A stretch of DNA of 64,000 nucleotides from CAYPIE01 sp964410665 (GTDB taxonomy: Bacteria > Planctomycetota > Planctomycetia > Gemmatales > Gemmataceae): the NCBI GenBank assembly GCA_964410665.1, contig CAYPIE010000003.1:1-64000 (forward strand), read 5' to 3'. Both the position numbers and the translations under genes were made by a program. Under the pieces are notes generated by a model that saw only the letters and a program-made list of their open reading frames with translations, searched no databases and was not told the DNA's origin. Positions 26,556 to 36,184 of this stretch are shown here, in pieces (the stretch's first letter is position 1; each line of letters opens with the position of its first letter).

Positions 26556-26858
26556 GTGGCCTTCTCCTTTCAAGAGGCGGCTTAGGTCACCGCAGCGGGG
26601 GAATCTCCTCGGTGTGGCCCATTGTAGCCAAGCCTCTGTCCCCGCGAGCCGAACATGCTTTTAAAGGCATTGTGCGACCCGGCCCGGCCTTGTGCAAGGG
26701 TGGCGTGTGAAATTCTTGTGGAAATGGAGTAGACCAAATGGGCGAGCTCGTCGATGTGTGCTCTTCGCTTTTGAGCACGCTTCGGAGGGGGCCACTTGGG
26801 GGGCATCTATAGAATAGACTCATGGGTAACAAATCAGTCTATCGAAACTCTAGGGATT
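26556..26858. other. Divergent hisA / pseudouridine synthase intergenic region
   Basis: About 303 bp between the two start codons. It must hold both promoters. I see no convincing hairpin, repeat or further gene. Confidence 0.45.
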
Positions 26859-27971
26859 ATGCTGCTTTATCAAATTGTCATCGGTCGTGAGGATCATCAG
26901 CAGACCCTTGCGGCGATTTTGCACAAGCACCTGGAGTTTTCCTGGGAACAAGCGCGCCGAATCATTCGACAGCGGCAAGTGAAGGTGAATCGTTCCCCCT
27001 GCACAGACCCTAGTCGCCGGATCGCGGCTGGAGCCGCCATCGAGGTCCACGGTGCTTCTCCCATTGATCCCAAAAACGCTCCCACGGAGCGAAAGCCGCG
27101 CCGGGCCAAACCACAGCGCTCTGATCTTTCTCCACAAGCCAAACCTGTTGCCGCACACACGCCTCCCCTTGAACCCACCGATCCGTCAAAACAGGTTTCG
27201 GAATTCCCAGAACTCGCGCCCGAAGTACTTGTCTATAGCGACGATTCGCTGGTTGTCGTCAATAAACCCGCTGGGCTGACCACCATGCGGCACAGCCAAG
27301 AAGCCGAAGAATTTGGTGAACGCGGCAAACGTTTCCTGCCCAAAACCCTGGTCGATCTCTTGCCGCCACTGCTTGGGATCTACGGTCCCACCGGTCGATT
27401 GCGACCGGTGCACCGAATTGACCGTGATACCAGCGGCCTGGTCGTGATTGCCCGTACTTCCGAGGCAGAGCGGCATCTTACTGGGCAATTCCGCAGCCAC
27501 ACCATCGAGCGACGCTACTTGGCTCTAACTCGTGGTCGAGCACGAAACGGGAAGATCGTCTCGATTATCGGCCGCAATCGTGGCGATGGACGCCGGGGTA
27601 GCGTCGACAACAACCAGGAAGGCAAGCGCGCAGTGACGTATGTTCGAGTGATCGAACATTTTGACCACTTCAGTCTGGTGGAGTGCCAGCTTGAGACTGG
27701 CAGGACGCACCAGGTGCGCATCCACCTCGGTGAGCAGGGTACGCCGATCTGTGGTGAGACCATCTATGATCGCTCGATCCATGGCCCGGGAGTACCGGAT
27801 CCAAGTGGAGCGAAACGAATCATGTTGCATGCCGCTCGCTTGGGACTGCATCATCCGATCACACGCGAATGGTTAGTCTGGGACTCACCCCTTCCCTCGG
27901 ACTTTCAGGAACTTCTGGATGAACTTCGGGGCCCCACTGACCCCGACTCGGGACGACAGGCGTTCGATTGA
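26859..27971 (+). CDS. RluA family pseudouridine synthase
   Basis: A 370-residue enzyme. Residues ~10-65 form an S4-type RNA-binding domain (ILHKHLEFSWEQARRIIRQRQVKVN), then a basic Pro-rich linker of ~55 residues, then the RluA catalytic domain with NKPAGLTT, HRIDRDTSG (catalytic Asp near 188), ERRYLALTRG and LETGRTHQVRIHL. It isomerises uridines in rRNA or tRNA; the exact site (RluC/RluD-type) cannot be told. The ATG at 26859 is preferred because the fold starts there; the frame is open from 26796 with only weak alternative starts. The basic linker is unusually long compared with RluD. Confidence 0.88.
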   Translation: MLLYQIVIGREDHQQTLAAILHKHLEFSWEQARRIIRQRQVKVNRSPCTDPSRRIAAGAAIEVHGASPIDPKNAPTERKPRRAKPQRSDLSPQAKPVAAHTPPLEPTDPSKQVSEFPELAPEVLVYSDDSLVVVNKPAGLTTMRHSQEAEEFGERGKRFLPKTLVDLLPPLLGIYGPTGRLRPVHRIDRDTSGLVVIARTSEAERHLTGQFRSHTIERRYLALTRGRARNGKIVSIIGRNRGDGRRGSVDNNQEGKRAVTYVRVIEHFDHFSLVECQLETGRTHQVRIHLGEQGTPICGETIYDRSIHGPGVPDPSGAKRIMLHAARLGLHHPITREWLVWDSPLPSDFQELLDELRGPTDPDSGRQAFD

Positions 27972-28074
27972 GGTGGTACACTGCCGTTCCCTCGTGATTT
28001 TGCGAAGGTGGATAACCTGGCAGGGATACGTTGCCCTTCCGGATACTTCCTCGTTTTCAGGACTGAATCTCATC

Positions 28075-31000
28075 ATGCGTTTGCTTGCTTCCCTTTGTTT
28101 CCTGGTTTATTCGATGCCCGTGTTCGCGGGCGAAGCCAGGTTGCTGCGCTTTCCGACCATCCATGGCAACCAAGTTGTATTCACCCATGCGGGGAACCTG
28201 TACACGGTGGCAGCCAAGGGAGGGATTGCCCGACGACTCACCAGTCATCACGGTTTCGAGATGTTTCCACGCTTTTCTCCTGATGGGCAGCGGATTGCCT
28301 TCACCGGAGAGTACGACGGCAACACGGAAGTGTATACCATCCCCGCAACGGGCGGGACGCCCAAACGACTGACCTATACGGCCACCCTGAGTCGGGACGA
28401 TGTGAGCGATCGCATGGGTCCCAACAATATCGTCATGGGCTGGACTCATGACGGGAACAAGATCCTGTTCCGCTCGCGTATGCGTTCATTCAATCCCTTC
28501 TTGGGCTCGCTGTACACGGTCGCGCCCGACGGTGGTTTGCCCGAGGAAGTGCCCTTACCTCGTGGCGGGTTCGCCTCGTTTAGCCCCGATGACTCGAAAC
28601 TCGTTTATAATCGGGTGTTTCGGGAGTTCCGCACCTGGAAACGCTATCGTGGTGGCATGGCGGATGATCTCTGGGTCTACGACGCCAAAGCTAACACCGT
28701 CGAACGGCTGCTCGAGAATCGCGGCCAAGATATCATTCCCATGTGGCATGAACAGCAGATCTACTTCTTATCCGATCGGGGTGATGCCAAGCGGATGAAC
28801 CTCTATGTCCATCACCTCAAATCGAACAAGACCCGTCAGTTAACGCACTTCCGAGACTTTGACATCAAGTTCCCTTCGCTGGGCGATCAGGCGATTGTGT
28901 TTGAGCTCGGCGGCTACCTGTATAGGTTCGATTTGGCCAAGGAAGAGACCAACAAGATCCCCGTGGAGATTTACGATGACATGCCCACGGCGCGCAATTC
29001 GTTCGAAGACGTCAGTGACGAGATTAGCAACTACGAAATCAGCCCAGATGGCAACAAGGCCCTGTTTGGTGCTCGGGGTGAGGTGTTTACGGTCCCGGCC
29101 AAGACTCCGGGGATGACCCACAACCTCACCCAATCTTCCGGGGTGCACGAACGCGACAGCAAATGGTCGCCAGATGGCCAATATATCGCTTATGTCGGGG
29201 ACGCGACCGGCGAGACCGAACTCTACATCGTCCGGGCGGATGGCAGCGAACCGGCGAAACGTCTCACCACCGCAGGGGATACCTATAAGTATGATGTACG
29301 CTGGTCCCCCGACAGCAAAAAGCTGTTGTGGAGTGATCGACGACAGCGTCTACGCATTGTGGAGATCGACTCGAAAAAGGTCACTGAGATCACTCGAGCC
29401 AAAGCATTTGAGATCCGCGACTACGCCTGGTCGCCCGACAGCCAGTGGGTGGTGTTTTCTCAGCCCGAGGAGAAGACCCTGTCTCGAATTTACCTCTACT
29501 CGTTGGAGCAGAACAAACTATCTCCGGTCACCGCGGGATTCTATGACGCGAGCAACCCCACGTTTAGTCATGATGGCAAATACTTATTCTTTGTTTCAAA
29601 TCGAACCTTCAACCCGATCTACAGCCAGACCGAGTGGAATCATGCCTACCAGGACATGGCCAAGATCTACCTGGTAACACTCACCAAAGCGACACCGAAC
29701 CCTCTCAAACCCGCGATGGAGGAATTGGACACGCCTCCTGCCGCTGCTCCTGAGAATGGCATGAAGGTGGACATCGACGGGCTGAGCAATCGCTCCCTGG
29801 AATTGCCCGTGCAAGCGGCGAGCTATCGTGCCCTCAGCAGTGCGGGGAATCGCTTGTTCTACTTGCGCAATGGCAGCAAGGATACGGGGACGCGACTGCT
29901 TAGCTTCGATTTCCAGAAGCGGAAAGAGACCAATCACGGTGCCATCAGTGGCTACGAAATCTCGGCCAACGGCAAAAAGATCTTGGTCGCGCAGAATGGC
30001 AAGTATGCCATTCTGGACTTGCCGAGCGGTGTGATCAAGCTGAGCGAGCCGCTTAAGCTCGATAACCTTGAGGTACAGCTTGATCGCTCTGCGGAATGGA
30101 AGCAGATCTTCGATGAGACTTGGCGGCAGATGCGTGACTTCTTCTATGACCCCAATCTCCACGGCGTGGACTGGAGGGCCGTGCGGCGGAAATACGCGCC
30201 GTTGGTAAAGCATGTGCGACACCGTAAGGATCTAACCTATGTCATCGGCGAAATGATCGGCGAACTCAACGCTGGGCACGCCTATGTCGGGGGTGGGGAT
30301 GTTCCGAAAGTCAAGCGGATTCCCACCGGCCTGCTCGGAGCCAAGCTCGAGAAACATCAACCCACCGGCTATTATCGCATCAAGGAGATCCTCCCAGGCG
30401 AAAGTTGGGATGAGAACCTACGTTCGCCGCTGAACGAAATCGGCGTTGATATTGACCAAGGCGATTACATCATCGCCATCGACGGTAAGCCCACCAATGA
30501 AGTGAGCGACCTGTACTCCTTGTTGCTCAACAAAGCTGACAAGCCGGTGCTCCTCAAAGTCAACAAGGAACCAGCGGAGAAGAATGCCCGCACGGTCATG
30601 GTCCGGCCAATCCGCGACGAGGCCAACCTGTATTATCACCAATGGGTGCAAAACAACATGGCCAAGGTCCACAAAATGACCGATGGCCAGGTGGGTTACA
30701 TTCATGTGCCGGATATGCTGGCCAATGGTCTTAACCAATTCATGAAGTACTATTATCCGCAGCTCGGCAAGAAGGGACTCATTATTGACGTTCGTGGCAA
30801 TGGCGGCGGCAATGTCTCACCAATGTTGATTGAGCGTCTTCGACGCGAGATTGCCATGGTCGACATTGCCAGAAACACACTCCCAAGCGTCGATCCGAGT
30901 GGGACCTTCACCGGTCCCATGGTGTGCTTGATGAATGAGTTCTCCGCGTCCGATGGCGACTTGTTCCCCTATCGCTTCAAGCATTACAAGTTGGGTCCCG

Positions 31001-31284
31001 TGATCGGCAAGCGCAGCTGGGGAGGCGTCATTGGCATCCGCGGCAGCTTACCTCTTTTGGATGGCGGCAGCCTCAATAAGCCCGAGTTCTCACGCTATGA
31101 TATCGCCGGCAAGAAATGGATCATTGAAGGCTATGGTGTGGATCCCGATATCGAAGTCGACAACGATCCGGTCAAGGAGTACGCCGGGGAAGATCAGCAG
31201 CTCAAGAAAGCGGTGGAAGTGCTTGTTGAAAAGCTGAAAAAACCCTTCAAACTTCCACCCGTCCCTCCCTACCCGCGTCGTTAA
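28075..31284 (+). CDS. Tricorn-type S41 serine protease
   Basis: A 1069-residue exported protease. Signal peptide MRLLASLCFLVYSMPVFA. Residues ~22-330 and ~350-650 form beta-propeller repeats of the WD40-like/TolB kind (FSPDGQRIAFTGEYDGNTEV; WSPDGQYIAYVGDATGETEL). A C1/PDZ part (~780-880) and the S41 core follow, with LIIDVRGNGGGN and NEFSASDGDLFPYRF containing the catalytic Ser, and RSWGGVIGI. Tricorn homologues cut peptides from larger proteases. The ATG at 28075 is chosen for the signal peptide; an in-frame upstream region of 52 codons (27919) lacks family features. A strong hairpin lies 29 nt after the stop. Secretion means extracytoplasmic peptide breakdown. Confidence 0.92.
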   Translation: MRLLASLCFLVYSMPVFAGEARLLRFPTIHGNQVVFTHAGNLYTVAAKGGIARRLTSHHGFEMFPRFSPDGQRIAFTGEYDGNTEVYTIPATGGTPKRLTYTATLSRDDVSDRMGPNNIVMGWTHDGNKILFRSRMRSFNPFLGSLYTVAPDGGLPEEVPLPRGGFASFSPDDSKLVYNRVFREFRTWKRYRGGMADDLWVYDAKANTVERLLENRGQDIIPMWHEQQIYFLSDRGDAKRMNLYVHHLKSNKTRQLTHFRDFDIKFPSLGDQAIVFELGGYLYRFDLAKEETNKIPVEIYDDMPTARNSFEDVSDEISNYEISPDGNKALFGARGEVFTVPAKTPGMTHNLTQSSGVHERDSKWSPDGQYIAYVGDATGETELYIVRADGSEPAKRLTTAGDTYKYDVRWSPDSKKLLWSDRRQRLRIVEIDSKKVTEITRAKAFEIRDYAWSPDSQWVVFSQPEEKTLSRIYLYSLEQNKLSPVTAGFYDASNPTFSHDGKYLFFVSNRTFNPIYSQTEWNHAYQDMAKIYLVTLTKATPNPLKPAMEELDTPPAAAPENGMKVDIDGLSNRSLELPVQAASYRALSSAGNRLFYLRNGSKDTGTRLLSFDFQKRKETNHGAISGYEISANGKKILVAQNGKYAILDLPSGVIKLSEPLKLDNLEVQLDRSAEWKQIFDETWRQMRDFFYDPNLHGVDWRAVRRKYAPLVKHVRHRKDLTYVIGEMIGELNAGHAYVGGGDVPKVKRIPTGLLGAKLEKHQPTGYYRIKEILPGESWDENLRSPLNEIGVDIDQGDYIIAIDGKPTNEVSDLYSLLLNKADKPVLLKVNKEPAEKNARTVMVRPIRDEANLYYHQWVQNNMAKVHKMTDGQVGYIHVPDMLANGLNQFMKYYYPQLGKKGLIIDVRGNGGGNVSPMLIERLRREIAMVDIARNTLPSVDPSGTFTGPMVCLMNEFSASDGDLFPYRFKHYKLGPVIGKRSWGGVIGIRGSLPLLDGGSLNKPEFSRYDIAGKKWIIEGYGVDPDIEVDNDPVKEYAGEDQQLKKAVEVLVEKLKKPFKLPPVPPYPRR

Positions 31285-31312
31285 GACCAAGAGGTCTGGA
31301 ACACGGAACCTC

Positions 31313-31338
31313 CCCCCGTAGAGCCGGCTCTACGGGGG
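31313..31338 (+). terminator. Perfect 13-bp hairpin after the tricorn gene
   Basis: The arms CCCCCGTAGAGCC and GGCTCTACGGGGG form a perfect, loop-less palindrome followed by CTTTGA. It ends the protease transcript before the ATP sulfurylase gene. The weak U-tract leaves its strength uncertain. Confidence 0.72.
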
Positions 31339-31430
31339 CTTTGACGATCGGTCAAGCCCTCGCTATATCCATAAGAGTCGTTCAACATGGTCTCTGCATG
31401 GGAACCTAATCGCGTCGGGAGAGGTACGTC

Positions 31431-32690
31431 ATGCCGGATTTGATCGCCCCACATGGGGCCAGTGGCCAGCTGGTCGATCGCTGCGTCCCTAAGCAGGAAG
31501 AGGCAGAATTCCTCCGGCAAGCGGCAGGTCTCACTCAGGTTCCACTTTCCGAAGGCGATCTATCGACGCTGTTCCGCATCGGAGACGGTGCTTTGACGCC
31601 ACTCACCGGGCCGATGACGCGCCCGGTTTTCGACCGGGTGCTCGCCGAGGAAGTTCTTCTGGATGGGGAGACACCCTTTGCTTGGACCATCCCCCTCGCC
31701 TTTCCCATCCTCGAGGAACAAGCCAAGCAGTTAAGCGTTGGCCAGACGGTGGCATTGACCCATCCCTCTGGTGAGATCGTTGGTACACTCGAGATCCACG
31801 ACATCTACCCGTTTGATAAACCCACTTACATCCGCGGCGTCTATGGGACGGACCGAACGGATCATCCTGGGGCGAGGATCGTCACCGAGGATCCCCGTAC
31901 CATGCTTCTTGGTGGGTCTGTCCGGGTGGTCGCACCACCGGCCCACCCGGCGTATGGTCAATTTTTGCTCTCACCCCGGCAAGCTCGGGCATTATTCGCC
32001 CAGCGCGGCTGGCAGCGCGTGGTTGCCTTCCAGACGCGGAACCCACTGCATCGTGCGCACGAATATGCATTGGTGGTTGGTATCGAACAGTTAACCCGTG
32101 CTGGCTTTTTTGCCGGTGCCGTCCTCAATCCCCTAGTCGGTGAGACCAAAAGTGATGATGTGGATGCCGCCACCCGGATGCGGACCTATCAGGCGCTCCT
32201 GGACAATCGCGCTTTAGGCGATGGCGATACAGACGATTCGTTATGGCAAAAGGTGGGTTATGGCCTGCATGATCAACTACTGCTCTTAGGACTCGACATC
32301 AAGATGTTTTATGCCGGGCCCAAAGAAGCAATCATGCACGCGATCTATCGTCAGAATTATGGATTCACCGATATCATCATTGGCCGCAAACATGCCGATG
32401 CCCCTTACGACGATAAGACGGAGATCTGGGATGCCTTGGCTGCACAGCGGAAGTTCGATGAGCTTCGGGGCAAGCTCCTGATTCAGCCCGTGAAAGTGGG
32501 CTTTGCAGCCTTTTATGCCGAGATTGGCCGAGTTGGGCTGGTAGAGGACTATCAACCGAAAGGGTATCAGCCCGTATCGATCAGTGGCTCGCAAATTCGT
32601 GAGAGCCTGCGGCAAGGTGTTCTGCCCGACCCACGAATTATGCGTCCTGAGACGGCACGGGTGTTGATCGAGAGGATGCGTCAAGCCTGA
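31431..32690 (+). CDS. sat: Sulfate adenylyltransferase (ATP sulfurylase)
   Basis: A 419-residue single-domain Sat. It has the active-site QTRNPLHRAHE, LNPLVGETKSDDV, and the C-terminal IIGRKHADAPYDD and ISGSQIRESL blocks. It forms APS from sulfate and ATP, the first step of assimilatory sulfate reduction; the same fold works in reverse in dissimilatory users. No APS kinase or reductase is nearby. GGAGAGG precedes the ATG. Its TGA overlaps the stop of the convergent kinase gene; ten bases (32681-32690) hold both stops. Confidence 0.95.
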   Translation: MPDLIAPHGASGQLVDRCVPKQEEAEFLRQAAGLTQVPLSEGDLSTLFRIGDGALTPLTGPMTRPVFDRVLAEEVLLDGETPFAWTIPLAFPILEEQAKQLSVGQTVALTHPSGEIVGTLEIHDIYPFDKPTYIRGVYGTDRTDHPGARIVTEDPRTMLLGGSVRVVAPPAHPAYGQFLLSPRQARALFAQRGWQRVVAFQTRNPLHRAHEYALVVGIEQLTRAGFFAGAVLNPLVGETKSDDVDAATRMRTYQALLDNRALGDGDTDDSLWQKVGYGLHDQLLLLGLDIKMFYAGPKEAIMHAIYRQNYGFTDIIIGRKHADAPYDDKTEIWDALAAQRKFDELRGKLLIQPVKVGFAAFYAEIGRVGLVEDYQPKGYQPVSISGSQIRESLRQGVLPDPRIMRPETARVLIERMRQA

Positions 32691-34240
32691 GCCAACGTCT
32701 CGCTGCGTCGGATACGTTCCACGCCCATGCGTGCAGTCGGATTCCGCGGATTGACTTGGAGGACGCGTTGATAACAGGCGAGCCCTTCGACCGACGATGG
32801 TGCCAGTTGAGCGAGCAAGAGCCAACCTGCTTCGTGCTCACTGTCCACACTCAATAGTTCCGACAGGGCATGACGCGCGGAGTCCGGTCGACCGCGTTGC
32901 AGTTCGGTCCGAGCAATTTGCAACCATGCCGCTTTTAGGGCCCGCAGCCCAGCTTCGTGCTGTGGATCCCAGAGCAACAAAGGACGCAGATAACCAATCG
33001 CTTCCTGGGGTGCATCACAAAGGCGGGCCATCCATAACCAGGCGTCCGTGTACTCGGGTTGCTGCTCGACGATCTGCCGCAGAAGTTGCATCGCCCGAAG
33101 ATTCTGTCCACGTAAGCCCAGCTTGATCGCATGGGCCAACTGAACCTCCGCCGCAGCGGCTGCGGGCAGAGATTGGTCTCTGCCCTCGTGTTGCAAACCG
33201 CGTTCGCGGGGAAGTTCGGCCATGGCTCCGCTCGCGGTCGGAATTCGCTCAAGATCGGCCTGGATCTCGGCAACCGACTGGTAGCGATGAACCGGTCGCT
33301 TGGCAAGCATCTTCATGAGAATGCTCGATAGCATCGGATCCACTTCGTCGTTCAGCCAATGGGGTGGGACAGGCTGTTGTTCACCATGTTTGTGCCGCAT
33401 CTCCTGCAGGCCATCGGCGATGAATGGGGGCCGATTGGTTAACGCGTGGTAAAAGGTTGCTCCCAACGCATAGAGATCACTGCGGTGATCCCACTTCGCT
33501 GGATGCTCTAATCGTTCCGGAGCGATGTATGCCGCAGCCGGACTGGATAATGTTGCTAGAGTCTTATCGTGGTCCGGATCATCGAACAGACGTAGCAGCC
33601 CACAATCGGCCAACTTGACTTGCCCCTCTCGGGTAATCAATAGGTTGCTGGGCTTGATGTCGCGATGAATGATCCCCATCTCCCAGACCGCGGCCAGGCC
33701 TTGGAGTGATTGTCGTAAATACTCGACGATGCGTGGGACGGCCAGTCTGCCGGAGACGTGGAGGAGATCAAGCAAGGAAAACCCATCAACATATTCAAGT
33801 ACTAAGTATGAAAGGGAAGGATTATCGTCGAAGTCCCAGACACCGAGCACATGCGAATGATGGAGTTGGGCCAGTAGTCGTGACTCAAGACGAAAAACGT
33901 GAAGCTTGGCCGACTGCTGGAGCTGAGGGCCTAGTCGGAACAGTTTGATCGCGACAGTCCGATGCAGCGAGGGATTCCAACCACGCAAGACGACACTTTG
34001 GGTGCCCGCACCGAGCCAACCTGTCACCAAATACTTGCCCAACCAGGAGCCGATCCGAATCGCGGTGTCGTTGACTTGCCACAGGATGGGCGAGCTGTCA
34101 ACGATCGTGCCTTTGATCACCGCAGTGTCCTCCGCCGCAAGGCAATTGTCCAGCTCACTGGCGACGATCGCTGGCGGAGGAAGCGACTGGTGGCAGCGCG
34201 GGGCAACACCTGCCTGAGAGGGAGAGCGCAATGAGGTCAT
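32681..34240 (-). CDS. Ser/Thr protein kinase with C-terminal TPRs
   Basis: A 519-residue Hanks-type kinase. The Gly-rich loop (GWLGAGTQSVV, ~74-84), the ATP Lys in VAIKLF (K99), the catalytic HRDIKPSN (192-199) and APE (240-242) are present; the Mg motif is DCG (212-214) instead of DFG. The Asp is kept, so activity is plausible. Residues ~365-519 are TPR-like helices and no transmembrane helix is seen, so it should be cytosolic. The ATG at 34240 is taken; a TTG nine codons upstream is possible. A promoter-like pair lies just upstream. Its targets cannot be read from context. Confidence 0.9.
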   Translation of the reverse strand: MTSLRSPSQAGVAPRCHQSLPPPAIVASELDNCLAAEDTAVIKGTIVDSSPILWQVNDTAIRIGSWLGKYLVTGWLGAGTQSVVLRGWNPSLHRTVAIKLFRLGPQLQQSAKLHVFRLESRLLAQLHHSHVLGVWDFDDNPSLSYLVLEYVDGFSLLDLLHVSGRLAVPRIVEYLRQSLQGLAAVWEMGIIHRDIKPSNLLITREGQVKLADCGLLRLFDDPDHDKTLATLSSPAAAYIAPERLEHPAKWDHRSDLYALGATFYHALTNRPPFIADGLQEMRHKHGEQQPVPPHWLNDEVDPMLSSILMKMLAKRPVHRYQSVAEIQADLERIPTASGAMAELPRERGLQHEGRDQSLPAAAAAEVQLAHAIKLGLRGQNLRAMQLLRQIVEQQPEYTDAWLWMARLCDAPQEAIGYLRPLLLWDPQHEAGLRALKAAWLQIARTELQRGRPDSARHALSELLSVDSEHEAGWLLLAQLAPSSVEGLACYQRVLQVNPRNPTARMGVERIRRSETLAQA

Positions 34241-34281
34241 GAGCACACTGGGTCTGATTCGCCACAAGGATGAATACTTCT

Positions 34282-34309
34282 AATATAGCTCAGTAAATTC
34301 GTCTAGCAA
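34282..34309 (-). promoter_or_regulatory. Sigma70-like promoter of the kinase gene
   Basis: On the minus strand TTGCTA (34309-34304) and TATATT (34287-34282) are 16 bp apart. The -10 box is 42 nt from the ATG at 34240. Confidence 0.5.
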
Positions 34310-34336
34310 GAAAAAAATCAGCCTGTAAGTGGCCTT
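34310..34336 (-). terminator. Weak terminator with T-run after the DcuC-like gene
   Basis: On the minus strand a short GGCC/GGCT stem is followed by GATTTTTTT, starting about 20 nt past the DcuC-like stop. The U-run is good but the stem has only four pairs. Confidence 0.35.
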
Positions 34337-34355
34337 CCCTTTCGCTATCCAAGCT

Positions 34356-35696
34356 TCACCATAGGCTTACCATGGTTACGCCAATGACCACGGCCAAGCT
34401 CAGCAAGACACTCGGTGCCAGCGACCGAACCAAGGTCAGTGGCGTGGTCGCACTCAGCGTGGCACTCATCAGTACCACGGCCGCGACCGGAGAGACAGTC
34501 CTCCCAGCGGCTGCAGCCAGCGAGACTAACGCCCCCACGCACAAGGGATCTTGGTCAAGGGCCAGCGTGGGAGGCACGAAGAAGCCAAACAGCCCCTGAG
34601 TTGCCGCCATCCCCGAGCCACTCAACCACCCAAACGCACACGGCAACATTCCTGCGAATGGATACAGTAAGGACGGCGTTGTTTGGATCATTTCCTGCAA
34701 ATACGTCGCCAAACCAACACTTTTCACGCCCTGAGCAAAACAAGAGGCTGCGACAATAATCCCAATGATATGCGTGAGTGCATAGCCAGCCCCTTCGAAG
34801 AACATCTTGGCCGTGTGCTGTCGTTGTCCTGGAGCCACCAAGGTTGCGGCGAGCACCCCAATCAGCATCGCCAACCCAATCAGACGCGTCTCACAAGGTA
34901 CAGGCGATCCGGGGTCGACCACGAGCCCTTGGCACAGATAGGTATACCAGGCCTCGGGGAGCAGTCGTAACGGAGGTCCACTGAGAAACAATAGGGTCAT
35001 CGGTAACACCGGCACCCCCGCGCGAATCCAGCGGCGTAGCCCAATGGTCTGGCGGGTCTGAACGACCACGGTTGGGCCATGGGCTGCGTCCATAGAGGTT
35101 TTTCGGTGAGTCCACCAAAAGAGCATCGTCGCCAGGCATAGATGAACCGCCACCATGGGGACCAGATAGGCCATCACCTCGGCAGTCTGAGTCCCAGGTA
35201 CGGATTCAATGATTGTGCGGAGTTCCGGAGCGCCAGGATTGAGTAATTCACCCCCAATGGAAGCACCCAGGAGAAGGCTTGCTCCTGTGGTCCGTGCCGA
35301 AATGCCCCCGGCGCGCATCAGAGGCACGAGCACCGGCCCAACGCACACAGCGGTGCTGGCCTGACTGATGACCGGGATATTCACCAGAAACGTCACCAGC
35401 ACGCCCCCCGGGATCAACGCCCATCGTGCGGACCGCAGTGGCCGGGTGAGCAACTGCACCAGCTCTTGATCACAACCGGTTTGTCGGAGCACATAGGCGA
35501 AGCCCATCGCCGAGCAGATTGGTACGACAAAGCGTTCGTTGCTCAGGGTTTGAAAAAACTTGCCAACGATCAAGAGCGGTTCACCCGCCAAACTGCCCAA
35601 AACCATCGCTGCCAGAAATAGGGACAAGCGAACATCGACGCCCCGCAGGATCGCCACGATGGCAAGGGTGATCGGAAGCATGGCCAGCAGCAACAT
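34356..35696 (-). CDS. DcuC-like C4-dicarboxylate carrier
   Basis: A 446-residue membrane protein with about 11-12 hydrophobic segments. The stretch MGFAYVLRQTGCDQELVQLL and GASIGGELLNPGAPELRTII resemble the DcuC family (anaerobic C4-dicarboxylate carriers); the arrangement of an N-terminal helix bundle, a central loop near 205-225 and a second bundle also fits. Substrate could be succinate, fumarate or another small acid. Related ArsB/NhaD-like families share this fold, so the substrate is uncertain. The ATG at 35696 has no good ribosome-binding site. Confidence 0.65.
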   Translation of the reverse strand: MLLLAMLPITLAIVAILRGVDVRLSLFLAAMVLGSLAGEPLLIVGKFFQTLSNERFVVPICSAMGFAYVLRQTGCDQELVQLLTRPLRSARWALIPGGVLVTFLVNIPVISQASTAVCVGPVLVPLMRAGGISARTTGASLLLGASIGGELLNPGAPELRTIIESVPGTQTAEVMAYLVPMVAVHLCLATMLFWWTHRKTSMDAAHGPTVVVQTRQTIGLRRWIRAGVPVLPMTLLFLSGPPLRLLPEAWYTYLCQGLVVDPGSPVPCETRLIGLAMLIGVLAATLVAPGQRQHTAKMFFEGAGYALTHIIGIIVAASCFAQGVKSVGLATYLQEMIQTTPSLLYPFAGMLPCAFGWLSGSGMAATQGLFGFFVPPTLALDQDPLCVGALVSLAAAAGRTVSPVAAVVLMSATLSATTPLTLVRSLAPSVLLSLAVVIGVTMVSLW

Positions 35697-35936
35697 AAAC
35701 GATACGGTTGCTCGGGGAGAAGATGCGAACCTTCGCAGCGGGTGGCAATGTAGGAGATGCCGGAAAAAGAGCTATTTTGATTCGGGGATCGATCGTGGGC
35801 AAGAAGAATTTGACGGGTGTCTCGCGATTCTATGGTCCGCTACCATTTTGGGATGGATAGTAAAGATGGGAAAGAAATCGTAACAGTATGGGCATGGGAG
35901 GCTCACAGTGCCACATCCGTCACGCGGGAGCTGCGC

Positions 35937-36125
35937 ATGTCGAATGACGCCAAGTTGGGAATTATCCTAGGAATTGCCGTCGTGATTGCCTGTGGGATTA
36001 TCTTTTTTCGGCAACCGAGTCCCCCACCGACGGGGGGAACCCCTGAGGTTCCAGAAGCACGCGCGGCGGTTGGCGAGCGCACCAGTAGCCCTACTTCCGC
36101 ACCGCTGACTCCTGAAGCACGCTAG
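35937..36125 (+). CDS. Small single-pass membrane protein (62 aa)
   Basis: The protein starts MSNDAKLGIILGIAVVIACG with one membrane helix (about 6-25), then a Pro/Ser/Ala/Thr-rich tail to the C-terminus. The ATG at 35937 has GGGAG 6 nt upstream; the open frame extends to 35817 but the upstream part does not look coding. From memory, similar N-terminal segments precede larger planctomycete envelope proteins; here nothing follows the tail, so it may be a trimmed relative. Function unknown. Confidence 0.6.
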   Translation: MSNDAKLGIILGIAVVIACGIIFFRQPSPPPTGGTPEVPEARAAVGERTSSPTSAPLTPEAR

Positions 36126-36184
36126 CGAACAGATCTCGACTGACAACAGAAACGACCGGTGTTGACGCTCACACGGAGACCCAA

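Noticed and set aside
34281..34300. taatatagctcagtaaattc, like a tRNA D-arm
   Set aside because: No acceptor, anticodon or T-arm partners around it; the stretch fits a promoter on the minus strand better.
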